From Plasmopara viticola (lineage: Eukaryota; Oomycota; Peronosporomycetes; Peronosporales; Peronosporaceae), in assembly GCA_001695595.3 (NCBI GenBank), contig MBPM02000005.1, positions 1 to 64,000 on the forward strand: a DNA stretch of 64,000 bases, written 5' to 3'. Under the pieces are notes generated by a model. That model did no database searches and was not told the origin of the DNA. It worked only from the letters and a program-made list of their open reading frames with translations. Every line of letters starts with the position of its first letter. The first letter of the stretch is position 1. Of this stretch, positions 1 through 10,443 are shown one piece after another. A program made the translations under genes and the position numbers.

Positions 1-358
1 CTCTATTGATGAAATATTGATAAATTTTGAAAAACGTCCTGTTCGATTACAGGATTAAAGTGATACGATCATAAGGCCCAGGTCTTAGCAGTTTATATTT
101 TTTAAGATAGCGCCAATTTTCTAAAGATTGTTCTATAAATTTCTTTGCCAGCGATAAAATTTTAGATGCTACGATAAAATATTAGATGCTACGATAAATT
201 CGCGTATCGCGAACGTGAAACTCGTTTTAAAAGTGGTCTCTACTCGTACTTTATCATATGCAATAGACTTCAAGCGAGCTAGCCTTTTATCACTTAATTA
301 CGACCTAAAGCACACATTCGCTTTTAAAGTGCAAACGACATATATTAAATTAACTAAT

Positions 359-384
359 ATCGCAGATTTTAAAAAATCTGCGAT
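359..384. repeat. 26 bp near-perfect palindrome
   Basis: ATCGCAGATTTT, two A bases, then AAAATCTGCGAT: 12 bp arms with a 2 nt centre, about 20 bp outside the MULE end. The copy at 33650-33676 has the same arms with a 3 nt centre. It could form a cruciform or be the footprint of another small element. Function unknown. Confidence 0.75.
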
Positions 385-404
385 TTAGGAAAACTTGAAC
401 TTTT

Positions 405-2363
405 CTCACCCTTACTTTAATTTTCACTCACCCGTTGATCAATTGGTCAGATTTAGCATTTTTGTAATGCGCGACACTTAGTCTAAACTCATTACTGAAC
501 TCATTTTCTACTTTCACTTTCTACTCCCACATCCTTCTACGCACGCATATCCTACTAAGCACCCACAATGAACAGCCTAGCTCCCCCTCCTGCACTTTCT
601 TACCAATCCTTAGAGAAGGCGAAAGATGCTGTTTTTGACCCATTCTTTATCAATGGGATATTCTCTTGTAGCGCTACACACTAGAAAGGTTGGGAATAAA
701 AGAGATGGCGCCGTTTAGGCCCTTACCCTGAACTGCTCCAAAGAACGACGTACGAGAAAGGAGCAAAATTCGGAAAGAGAAGGAGTGCGCGTGGGAACGA
801 TCAAGGCAACTAGATGTTTATTTGCCGCAAGCATCCGGCTAGAGAGCGGACTTTGGCAAGTGGAAGTGGACAACGGAGAGCAAAATCATGAACCATTTGT
901 GCTCGTTTCAGCGCATCCACAAGGACAACGATTGACGGAAGGGCAAAATGCAGCGGTTTTGACTCTGGGACGCGCCGGGGTGACTCCTGGGCGCATCATC
1001 ATTTCGCCGCACCAAAATGATGGCGTTATTTCGACTGCACAGGACTTTACAATCTTCGCATAGCGGAGCGAAATAGTTTGTTAGCAGGGCGGACACCTCT
1101 GACCGCTTTGCTCGATATCCTCGCAAGCGAGACTCTGTATTTCACACAACATTATGTGGACCAGAAGCTCACGCATTTGCTTATTATCTTAACGTCGGCA
1201 AAAGAATTATGCCAACATTACAGTGCCAACCGCGTTTGGATCATTGACGCAACTTACAAAACGAACAAGTATGCCCCCTGCTTCATATTATCGGCGTTAC
1301 GGTAACGAACAATACCTTTACGTTTTCGTATTGCTTTATAAAAAGTGAGCACACGGGTGATTACTTGTGGGCACTGTCCCATATCGCCGATGTATTCCAG
1401 CAATTCGGCGTGAGAGCCACCGGCACCTTTGTGACGGACAGTAAACTTGCTTTGTTGAATGCCTTGGAAAGGGTTATCCCAAATGCCGTTTGTTTTTTTG
1501 CCGATGGCATATTAATAAGAATATCCTAGCAAGACAAAAACGAGCATTTCGAACAAACGGGCATGGGAGGAATTTTTAAGGCAATGGCATCGCCTTGTCT
1601 GTCAAGAAACCATTGCTGGTTACGAAGACCAACTTGCAGCGATGCAGCAGGAATTCTCAAATTATCATCAAGTCATGCGTTACGTCGAGGAAATCTGGCT
1701 CGTCTGGAAGGTCCGATTTGTGTCGGCTTTCTTACATAACAAACCCATTCCGGACATGTAACTACCAGCCGCGTAGAGAGTGCCCACGCGGCTCTCAAAC
1801 GATGGATTACCAGCTCAACGGGAATTTTATTAACCGTTGACGTTGCAGTAAAGCTAGCCTGCGACAATCAGCTTGCTGGAATCATTCAAAAGCATGCCAA
1901 GCAGAGGGCTGTCGCAGATATGCAGTTTGGTCCGCTGTTTTCCCAAGTAATGGGAAAAACTTCCGAGGAAGCCCTCCGTCGGACGCATCGAGAGTTCACC
2001 CAGCGATATATCGATGGCAATCGCGGTAATGACCGTGCCGTTTGTGCTAAGTTGCTTACTTCGACAATGGGACATCCTTGCCGCCACGTTCTGCTTGGTC
2101 GCACAGAGCCACTTGCGGTTGACGACTTCGATCTACATTGGCATCTCGTTCAACCTGCTATACTGGACCATCCGGTTCTACCAGGCGTAACCCATCGCAC
2201 TTTGAGTACGTGGAGAATGCGATAAATGCTCCACCGCGACGAAGATGTCGCAATTGCAATCAAGTAGGGCAAAACTCTAGAACTTGCGCAAATCAAGGTC
2301 GCGTGGCGCACTACAGAAAGGCTAAGTCTGACTAATTGATCAACGAATTAAAGAAAGGGTGAG
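405..2363 (+). mobile_element. MULE DNA transposon, left copy
   Basis: A Mutator-like element bounded by imperfect terminal inverted repeats of about 60 bp. The left end begins CTCACCCTTACTTTAAT and continues through GTTGATCAATTGGTCAG. The right end is its inverse, with CTGACTAATTGATCAAC and a terminal GGGTGAG at 2357-2363. The element is 1.96 kb and holds a single broken transposase gene. No matching 9 bp target duplication is visible beside the termini, so it was either moved with its surroundings or the duplication has decayed. It lies inside a larger insertion that also interrupts U3. Confidence 0.8.
785..2335 (+). pseudogene. FAR1-type MULE transposase, frameshifted
   Basis: Successive blocks in different frames give an N-terminal part (785-1063), a DDE catalytic part from 1078 with VWIIDATYKTN followed by FVTDSKLAL, then the hallmark TSRVESAHAALKRWI. 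A SWIM-like GHPCRHVLL follows near 2071-2100, and a C-terminal CxxC zinc knuckle (CRNCNQVGQNSRTC) in which the usual His is Gln. These are established features of MULE/FAR1 transposases that cut and paste DNA. This copy has a frameshift at about 1270 (bases missing relative to the right copy) and others near 1500 and 1740. It cannot make a full enzyme as read. Confidence 0.85.
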
Positions 2364-2518
2364 GTATATAAAGTACGTATGACATATATTGAGCATTGTT
2401 TTTTTATCAGCTTATAAGCAGTAAAAACCACAAAAAAAAAGCTTGTAACACACCTTGTGCAAGTCTTGTTAATGTGATAAAGACAGTGAACTCGAGACAT
2501 TTTCTGGTCAAGACATTA

Positions 2519-2836
2519 TCAAATCGGAGCCAGAAAAAGACAGCTTCCGGTCCTTAAAAAAGTAAATGCTGGTATGTATCTATAGTCGCACAATTTTCCA
2601 TTCTCCCTATGTCCCAGTCCAATAATTGGCTTGCCATTATCAAATATTTGGACCCGGTCAAATTTTCTGACTTGGTTGTCGACACGACCACAATCTTCGA
2701 CCATCCTACTAATGCCTATATAGCTCCAAGGGCGTAAAACGCATGATATATAGATCACATCGAATTGAAAGTTAGGATGCATGTAAAAGTGGCTTGCCGC
2801 GGTCTCAATTTCCTTTTGTTGTAACAAAGCCTTCAC
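2519..2836 (-). CDS. Unrecognised 105-residue open frame next to the MULE
   Basis: The frame is identical in translation to 31205-31522 in the other arm. It has no ATG at its apparent start (GTG), and the frame stays open about 20 codons further upstream. Aromatic and charged residues are mixed, with a stretch KFDRVQIFDNGKPIIGLG, and the composition looks like genuine protein. I do not recognise the family. It could be a C-terminal exon, part of a decayed effector domain, or a second gene of the composite insertion. There is no sign of regulation beyond its position 156 bp from the transposon end. Confidence 0.35.
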   Translation of the reverse strand: MKALLQQKEIETAASHFYMHPNFQFDVIYISCVLRPWSYIGISRMVEDCGRVDNQVRKFDRVQIFDNGKPIIGLGHRENGKLCDYRYIPAFTFLRTGSCLFLAPI

Positions 2837-3300
2837 AGCTGTCGCGTTTTTGCAATGAGCTTTGTTCTTATCAAGAGAACGGGTCCTGTCAATAAATCTT
2901 CAAATTTATGGACGCAAAATCTTCACCAACCAACTTGTATTTAACAGTGCCTCGAGCTCTTCATGGCAATTACGCGTTATGGCCTGACGTCTGGCCATGT
3001 CGAAGTACTTTTTCATCGGTCTTTTACAAGTCTACTACGGTTTTCAGCTTCACGCGCGATACTTTTCGCGTAATCAAGGCCATCTTGAGCGTCAGTGGAG
3101 CAATGTTTTATGACGTATCCTCGATTTTACTTCCATTTTTCAGGAGATGAATGAGGCTTGCACCACGATCCACAGTCCTTTTATCATCAGAAGACAGAAG
3201 AGGGTAAATAAGCTCTCTAGTTATGGAATCTTTCCTCGTGATTACGTTGGCAGAGTTTTCCAGGACTCTGCCGAACCGTGGGTCCTGCTTCAATTAGCGG

Positions 3301-5962
3301 CATCGTCAACAAACCTTCTTTGATGCTTTGTCCAGACCATCTTTCAACTTGTTCTGCATCTCTCCATTTGTGTGACGCGATTGGTACAATCCTAGTATTG
3401 AGGCTCACAACAGTGTAATTTAGCGGCTCTCGTAAAACTTTCGAGGCTTTAATCTCACATTGAACCCCGACACGGAATATGGTCTTAGCTTCGTGGAAGG
3501 AGGTTGATGAAGTTTTCTTTTATGTTCTCGATTTCTAAAGCTTGGTCCGTTGGTTGATCCGACTGACAGGTCGTAGGATAGGTGGTGTGCGCTAAGACAA
3601 AGTCTATTTTCGCGCGGTGTTCGCAACCGACTTGTTAGCTACTGTGACAAAACATTTGTTTACCACAAGAACATTGGCCAATCGTGTAATTATAAAACTT
3701 TAATGCTTGAGCCTATATTTCTAGTCTCCTTACGATTTTTCTAAAATCAACACCCACCCTTAAGCTTTTATAGAAGTGGGTCGCTATATCGGATCAAGTG
3801 TAGCACAAAATACTTATATGCTTTGTCTGATAACTATTGTGCCTGTTTGGACATTTACACCTTGCTGACATTAGGATTGTTGACGGATATAAAAATCGTA
3901 AACTAAAGCAAAAAATAAGAACGTCGTGAGACAGTTTAGAACGCGGCTGACCTACTACGCAAGTAGATCAACTCCAATAATACTGAAAGCCATGAGTTGC
4001 CAATTAATACGACACCATCAAGCCGATTACATTGTGCTTCATACGATCGTATGTGGTTGCTAAGTTGGAATGGATCGGGCCACCGACCTGGTCAATAAGT
4101 TTGGCCTTCCCATACTCTCGATACGGTTAGATCACACTAATTTTGACCGCGCATCAAATTGAGTGGATCACATGACGCTAAGTATCCAATCGATCAAACG
4201 CTTTTAACCCAGTTTTCCTTTTTGCCAATAGACTACCAGTTATATCATCAGCGATTGTCTATTGGTATCGCATCGGCTCTTTGAACTCAAATATCGATGC
4301 CTTCGAGTGCTGAATACAGTGGTCGTAAGCGATGGCTACTAGTGTCTACAAAATGTTGGCAAGAGAATGCATATGATGATATATGGACAATTTTGGGTGT
4401 CAAGAATCAGCGCACCATTTCGACTTTAATGGAAAGTTGACCATGACACCATTGATAAACATAACAAAAAATCGCTTTATTATATTGCATTGAACATAGC
4501 AAGGAGGGCTAACTATAGTGAAGGGCGAGCTTTTTCCAAAACATCTTCAATGGATTTTTTGTTACAGTCGAAAAAATGTTTCTTCCATGTGAGAACAGCA
4601 CACAATCAAGACTACGATCGTGCCCCGAGAGGCTGGAAATGAACTCAAGCTCTGAGCCGCCCTTGGCTGCGATGTCCTCCATCTCACTCACGAACCACAA
4701 CTTGATCTCCTTGTTCGGCACCTCCTGTTGTCAGAAGTGGCTTGTCAGATGTCGTTGCGGTTTCATTGTTTGATCGTAGAAAGTTTAATTCCAAAATAGC
4801 CTCATTGAGCCCCGTAGGGCCACAGTGTAGCCGGATTCCGGGTGTCGCCATGCGCACCGGCGGGACTTTGAGCTTCGACATGACTAATGACGATTCAAGG
4901 TTTTTCCAAAACCACTCAAAGTCATAATCCCATGACTAGTACCGATCCTAAGTATCCTAAAGCAAATAGCCTCTAAAGTGAGTTCTATTAAACTATTTGA
5001 TATGTCCGTGCGAAATACGCAAGCAGCATATATTAGACGCTGACTCGCCGACTGTAGTTTTGACACAATAAAAGCTGCTAATGCCGATCTAAACTTGAGC
5101 AGTTCGATAATGGAAGTTGGTCGAAGATTTTAAGGTTTGCAGTAAAACAAATTTCGTGTCTGTTCGCGTTGAGAAGGAACTGCATAGCAGCAGATAAAGT
5201 CTAATTCTCAATTGTTGTCAAAATTACTGTGACGTAAAGTATTTATTCAAATTAGCGACTGTGAACAGCATGGCCATAGATGACTGTATGGTACGGTCAA
5301 CCGAGACCATGAAGCCGAGTGAAGTCGTCTAGCCGTATGCTGTATGATCAAATTACAAAACACCATTTTAATGTTGAATTTGTTGCTGTTAAGGCCATAT
5401 TTGGATTCAACAGCTGTGTAGCCTACAATAGAAGCGGTTGTGGCGTCGTCCTCAATTAAGTTTACCGTGTTGGAAGCAGTCTTTTGCATTTGAGACCGTG
5501 AGCTGAAGTTGAACGTCTTCTGGAGACGAGTCCAATGAACGATGAAAGTATATGATGATAAAGCAACATTTGCACTATAACTTATTTTTCTCTTTTTACA
5601 CACTCCTTGACCCCCATCCCTACACTATTAGAAACAGAAAAAATAAAAATTTAATTTTGACAAGCCCCATCCTATGGTGTCAATGGGCAGAAAACACTGA
5701 AGCACAAAACTATAACAATTTAAATCATCATGGTGTCAATGGGCAGAAAACACTGAAGCACAAAACTATAACAATTTAAATCATCAACATAATTACGGAC
5801 GCAGAAAACCAACACAACATTTGTTTAGTCAGGTGGTTGGTCTATTTTTGTCTGGATGTAACATAAATGTCAACAAATAGCTACCACTACGCGATGAAGT
5901 AACTACAGTAGCTTTTCGTAACAGAATTACAAAATATGAATCAGTCGTGAGTTAATTAATTA
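3301..5962 (-). repeat. Unit U0 interior (inverted, partial)
   Basis: Reverse complement of 27983-30740. It contains only short, mutually disrupted reading frames that match the other units, for example blocks around 4509-4927 and 5247-5603. I recognise no domain. A 56 bp tandem duplication at 5675-5786 is private to this unit. Confidence 0.7.
5675..5786. repeat. 56 bp tandem duplication private to U0
   Basis: Two direct copies of a 56 bp block beginning tggtgtcaatgggcagaaaa. The equivalent positions in U1-U5 have one copy, so the duplication arose after the units separated. Confidence 0.9.
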
Positions 5963-6027
5963 GTGATCCTGAATTATCTTCTATACAATATACGAGCAAA
6001 CCCCATATACCACATACACTACAAAAA

Positions 6028-6346
6028 ATGTCTGAGTTTGAAATGTCTGATTGAAGTCTATCAGCAAATTGCCTCATACTGTCGATGGTTATACAACGAA
6101 CAATCGGAAGACTCGAATATAAGACGCTTTTTAGCCAGCAAGTTTCAAGCAGGAGACGATAGCTATATCGTGCGTCGGGGCAAACATAAGAACAAGTTCG
6201 TTAAGTGGATTGTTGAAAACGATGAGCAATACTTCAGTTGGAGGTTTAAATATGTATCTGTAAGAATAAATATCCATCTTTCAAAGATAAGTCACGGCAT
6301 AAGAATTAGCTACTTTTTTTTCTTCTCTTCAGCTGAAACCTGTTAG
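6028..6346 (+). pseudogene. MSEFE small protein, broken copy in U0
   Basis: The start MSEFEMSD is followed by an early stop caused by a small deletion relative to the 94-residue copies at 17958, 27698 and 38247. The body continues in another frame with ASYCRWLYNEQ and GKHKNKFVKWIVEND. See the entry at 54031 for the motif argument. It faces, and is convergent with, effector pseudogene copy 1. Confidence 0.6.
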
Positions 6347-6429
6347 CTGCTTGTCGAGGTTCTGTTATTAGCGCGAAGCTCTTCTTCGCTAACACGATAT
6401 CAGATCATACAGGTGATTAGAACGAACGA

Positions 6430-7947
6430 GCGTCACAGGCTTCTATTCAACCACACGTGTTCCAATGAGATCGACCCAGCAAACGAACACTTATATCACC
6501 GTCGACGATAATGTAATTAAAGTCGCTATGGCGGACTTTTGGAAATGTTCATATTGCAAAGAAATAGCAATTTCATCCTTTCTTCAGTGTAAAACCTTTT
6601 GACGAGAAGTCATTGACCTTAAAATCTTTCGACACCCATCCTTGGGTAATCGCCTTGGTTCTGACAAACTGAGCTTGAAAGTATAAACAGCGCCTAAAAG
6701 AACGTAGAATTGACCTGCTTGGAACGAAGTGCCTTACCATCCAGCTCGCCGACTGTTGTGAGCACATTGAATCGCGGCGCATTTGAAGCGTAGATTGTAC
6801 TTGTGCTTACCCTCCAATATGCTGGTACGAATCCACCTCCAAGTACATCTCATTGCTCTAGGGTCAAGCTGTCCATGAGCAGCTGTGCGTCTAGATCGTT
6901 GGATTATAAATATTTAATGTGAACAGATCGTACTTGTCGACAAGGAACGCAATGTCGAGATCATCGAAGGCGCTTGCTATCGGCCTGAACAACAGCAATC
7001 CGTTATTCACAACGTCAATATTCTCGATTTGCACAAAATTATCTTTGAGGCGATCGTGTTCTCGTCGAGAAAGATGAGATGCAATCGCAACAGGACTCGG
7101 TAGACCAACTTTCATCACCATGCAAAGAAGCATCGAGTCGCCGTTCTAATTTTCCCACCATCACATTTGAAGTCCTTCACCAATTGCTACTTCAGCTTTT
7201 GAGTTCTCGAATCCGTGTAATGGGAACGTTCAAGAACGTGCGTTTAAACAACGTGGCAGCAATTGCTGCGTATAGAGAGGAAGTGTGGTCTTTGGCCGGA
7301 AATACCACCAGCGCGTGGATTTCCCCTTCGTTTGGCTCAAATCTCTCTCCAAAGCTCGTAAAGTTTTTGATCCACAACGAACGGATCCTTATGCGTAATG
7401 AATCCGTCGTATGACGAATAGTAGTCCGGGTAATAGCCAAAGGCTTTGCCACCGTATCCTTTGCCGTAACCATATTAGTCGTTGCCGTTGCCGTAGTTGT
7501 CATTGCCGTGGCCGTAGTAGTCGTTGCCGTGGCCGTAGAAGTCGTTGCCGTGGCCGTGGTACTAATGGCTGTAGTCGTCGCAGTCCTTGCGTATTTGCTG
7601 TAGCCGCTGTGTTCCTTGTGCACGAAGCTCTTGTGGTTGGGGTCGTCGTCCTTGCAGGCGTAAGCAACGTGGCCGTAGTCCTTGTAATCATAGTCGTCTT
7701 TGCCGTTTCTGTAATCTATTGACTCGGTGGCCTGGGATTTATCGTCTTCCAGGCGCCAACTATAGTGCAATCAATGCCCATGTCGTGGTGTCTTTTGCGG
7801 TAGTCACAATCGCGCTTAAGCGGGTGGTGAATGTAGTCCCCGTAGGAGCCAAGGAGCGATTTCCGCTGGAGCATTTCGGGCATCGATCGATTGCAGGATG
7901 GAGGCACTGACATATCGGCTTAGCACTGCAAGCATATTAAACTGCAT
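6430..7947 (-). pseudogene. Effector pseudogene copy 1 (A type, CRN-HNH chimera)
   Basis: Starts at 7947 with the signal-peptide-like MQFNMLAVLSLY. It then shifts frame into a block ending GAWKTINPRPPSQ (7716-7913). A 192-codon frame follows (7192-7770) with an acidic Tyr-rich part, a Thr-rich repeat, and the CRN linker LWIKNFTSFGERFEPNEG plus HALVVFP. After another frame change comes an HNH_2-like part (6891-7133: IASHLSRREHDR, NNGLLLFRP, AFDDLDIAF) and a C-terminal block (6573-6782). HVLVVxP is the established end of CRN headers. HNH nucleases are known CRN payloads. Multiple frameshifts, shared with copies 2, 3, 5 and 6, make it a pseudogene. The Thr-rich frame reflects a one-base loss in the YGHGND repeat gene. 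Confidence 0.75.
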
Positions 7948-8521
7948 CTTGGCCGCGCAGTTGCTTGACTTGCATGGATGTATTTGTTAGTTGTCGATTG
8001 CTGAGAAGAAGGCGAAATGAAAAGCGAGAGTGCGCAATATCTTAAGAGAGCTTCCTAATTGATGTGCCACGGCAAGAAAAGTCTCTTGCGAATCTCTTGC
8101 AAACTGTACGGCAAGCGTAATAACTCTCGAGACTCTTTCAGTATCTTGAGAGAGCTTTGTATATGACGATTGACCGAAGTGCCAATGCAAAAGAATTTGC
8201 AAGAGAATGACATATTTCTAAAAGCCGATTGACAAGGGTACCTTAATTATGATTGTATAGAAAAGTAAAACAGATGATCAGCTGGCTGTACCCATTCTTG
8301 ACACCTCGGAAAACTTATTCTTTAGCAAAAAAATTTGCCGTGCCACTTTGTATACAAAGCTTTCTTCAAAACTGAAAGAGACTAATGATAAAAGCGTCTG
8401 CGACCACATCAATAACCAGCATTTGATCATTTCTCGCTCTCTCACTTTTCATTTCGCCTTCTCCTCAGCAATCGACAACAAGCGAATACATCCATTCAAG
8501 TCAAGCAACTGCGCGGCCAAG
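7948..8521. promoter_or_regulatory. Head-to-head intergenic spacer, copies 1/2
   Basis: A 574 bp spacer between two divergent A-type copies. Each side has a mirrored TCATTTCGCCTTCT block (8449-8462 on the plus strand, its complement ending at 8020), about 73 bp from each ATG. This partly resembles the oomycete initiator TCATTYY core. CTCTTGC/GCAAGAG motifs recur on both strands (about 8080-8210). The same layout is seen at 25489-26061. An open frame at 7987-8202 is regarded as a by-product of these repeats. Promoter activity is inference. Confidence 0.45.
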
Positions 8522-10040
8522 ATGCAGTTTAATATGCTTGCAGTGCTAAGCCTGTACGCCAGTGCCTCCATCCTGCAATCGATTAATGCCCGAGATGCTC
8601 CAGCGGGAATTGCTCCTTGGCTCTTTCGAAGACTACAATCACCATCCGCTTTACCGCGATTGTAACCATCGCAAAAGACACCACGACATGGGCATTGATT
8701 GCACTATAGTCGGCGCCTGGAAGACGATAAATCCCAGGCCACCGAGTCAATAGATTACAGAAACGGCAAAGACGACTATGATTACAAGGACTACGGCCAC
8801 GTTGCTTACGCCTGCAAGGACGACGACCCCAACCACAAGAGCTTCGTGCACAAGGAACACAGCGGCTACAGCAAATACGCAAGGACTACGACGACTACAG
8901 CCATGAGTACCACGGCCACGGCAACGACTTCTACGGCCACGGCAACGACTACTACGGCCACGGCAATGACAACTACGGCAACGGCAACGACTAATATGGT
9001 TACGGCAAAGGATACGGTGGCAAAGCCTTTGGCTATTACCCGGACTACTATTCGTCATACGACGGATTCATTACGCATAAGGATCCGTTCGTTGTGGATC
9101 AAGAACTTTACGAACTTTGGAGAGAGATTTGAGCCAAACGAAGGGGAAATCCACGTGCTGGTGGTATTTCCGGCCAAAGACCACACTTCCTCTCTATACG
9201 CAGCAATTGCTGCCACGTTGTTTAAACGCACGTTCTTGAACGTTCCCATTACACGGATTCGAGAACTCAAAAGCTGAAGTAGCAATTGGTGAAGGACTTC
9301 AAATGTGATTGTGGGAAAATTAGAACGGCGACTCGATGCTTCTTTGCATGGTGATGAAAGTTGGTCTACCGAGTCCTGTTGCGATTGCATCTCATCTTTC
9401 TCGACGAGAACACGATCGCCTCAAAGATAATTTTGTGCAAATCGAGAATATTGACGTTGTGAATAACGGATTGCTGTTGTTCAGGCCGATAGCAAGCGCC
9501 TTCGATGATCTCGACATTGCGTTCCTTGTCGACAAGTACGATCTGTTCACACCAAATATTTATAATTCAACGATCTAGACGCACAGCTGCTCATGGACAG
9601 CTTGACCCTAGAGCAATGAGATGTACTTGGAGGTGGATTCGTACCAGCATATTGGAGGGTAAGCACAAGTACAATCTACGCTCCAAATGCGCCGCGATTC
9701 AATGTGCTCACAACAGTCGGCGAGCTGGATGGGAAGGCACTTCGTTCCAAGCAGGTCAATTCTACGTTCTTTTAGGCGCTGTTTATACTTTCAAGCTCAG
9801 TTTGTCAGAACCAAGGCGATTACCCAAGGATGGGTGTCGAAAGATTTTAAGGTCAATGACTTCTCGTCAAAAGGTTTTACACTGAAGAAAGGATGAAATT
9901 GCTATTTCTTTGCAATATGAACATTTCCAAAAGTCCGCCATAGCGACTTTAATTACATTATCGTCGACGGTGATATAAGTGTTCGTTTGCTGGGTCGATC
10001 TCATTGGAACACGTGTGGTTGAATAGAAGCCTGTGACGCT
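8522..10040 (+). pseudogene. Effector pseudogene copy 2 (A type)
   Basis: ATG at 8522 opens MQFNMLAVLSLY, ending after about 48 codons. A second frame (8562-8753) carries the Cys/His-rich segment, and a third (8699-9277, 192 codons, no ATG) carries the Tyr/Asp-rich part, the Thr-rich repeat and LWIKNFTNFGERFEPNEG with HVLVVFP. The HNH_2-like block is 9336-9578 and the C-terminal block 9687-9896. The start is chosen because the hydrophobic N-terminus and the promoter-like motif 73 bp upstream are conserved in all units. Homology to B-type copies ends near 10040, just inside the second CRN linker, so A-type copies are truncated B-type genes. At least three frame changes prevent a full product. 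Confidence 0.75.
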
Positions 10041-10122
10041 CGTTCGTTCTAATCACCTGTATGATCTGATATCGTGTTAGCGAAGAAGAGCTTCGCGCTA
10101 ATAACAGAACCTCGACAAGCAG

Positions 10123-10443
10123 CTAACAGGTTTCAGCTGAAGAGAAGAAAAAAAAGTAGCTAATTCTTATGCCGTGACTTATCTTTGAAAGATGGATATT
10201 TATTCTTACAGATACATATTTAAACCTCCAACTGAAGTATTGCTCATCGTTTTCAACAATCCACTTAACGAACTTGTTCTTATGTTTGCCCCGACGCACG
10301 ATATAGCTATCGTCTCCAGCTTGAAACTTGCTGGCTAAAAAGCGTCTTATATTCGAGTCTTCCGATTGTTCGTTGTATAACCATCGACAGTATGAGGCAT
10401 TTTGCTCATAGACTTCAAATTCAGACATTTCAAACTCAGACAT
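10123..10443 (-). CDS. MSEFE small protein, U1 copy (frame altered at C-end)
   Basis: Starts MSEFEMSEFE, then VYEQNASYCRWLYNEQ and GKHKNKFVKWIVEND. A one- or two-base loss near 10206 changes the last residues, so it reads 106 codons instead of the 94 seen in U2-U4. It is convergent with effector copy 2, with about 80 bp between the homologous ends. See the 54031 entry for the family argument. Function unknown. Confidence 0.45.
   Translation of the reverse strand: MSEFEMSEFEVYEQNASYCRWLYNEQSEDSNIRRFLASKFQAGDDSYIVRRGKHKNKFVKWIVENDEQYFSWRFKYVSVRINIHLSKISHGIRISYFFFFSSAETC

Larger units (their letters stand above)
1..3300 (-). mobile_element. Left copy of the composite insertion (truncated by window start)
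   Basis: Everything from 1 to about 3300 is absent from units U1, U2, U4 and U5 at the equivalent place but present in U3 (30741-34121, inverted). It contains the MULE, the palindrome at 359, and a flanking approximately 0.9 kb segment with a 105-residue open frame. Unit sequence resumes at 3301 with catcgtcaac. No terminal repeats of the whole insertion were found. Confidence 0.75.
1..10045 (+). repeat. Left arm of ~10 kb inverted repeat
   Basis: This arm reads as the reverse complement of 23960-34033. The first bases of the window (ctctattgatgaaat) match the complement of the sequence ending at 34033. The match runs through the MULE, the U0 interior, pseudogene copy 1, the 7948-8521 spacer and pseudogene copy 2. 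It ends near 10045, where the B-type partner continues into its extra C-terminal region. Because the window begins inside the repeat, the arm may extend further left. Confidence 0.9.

Noticed and set aside
405..2363. 9 bp target duplication for the MULE
   Set aside because: tgaactttt on one side and gtatataaa on the other do not match.
7411..7722. Cys/Arg-rich or Val-rich frames opposite the YGHGND repeat
   Set aside because: They are antisense shadows of the 18 bp repeat; any frame through such a repeat is open and low complexity.
7987..8202. Open frame in the spacer (HWHFG..SYTKLSQDTER) also present at 36366 and 46452
   Set aside because: It lies in the shared promoter region, has no domain, and is explained by the CTCTTGC/GCAAGAG repeats; lengths differ between copies.
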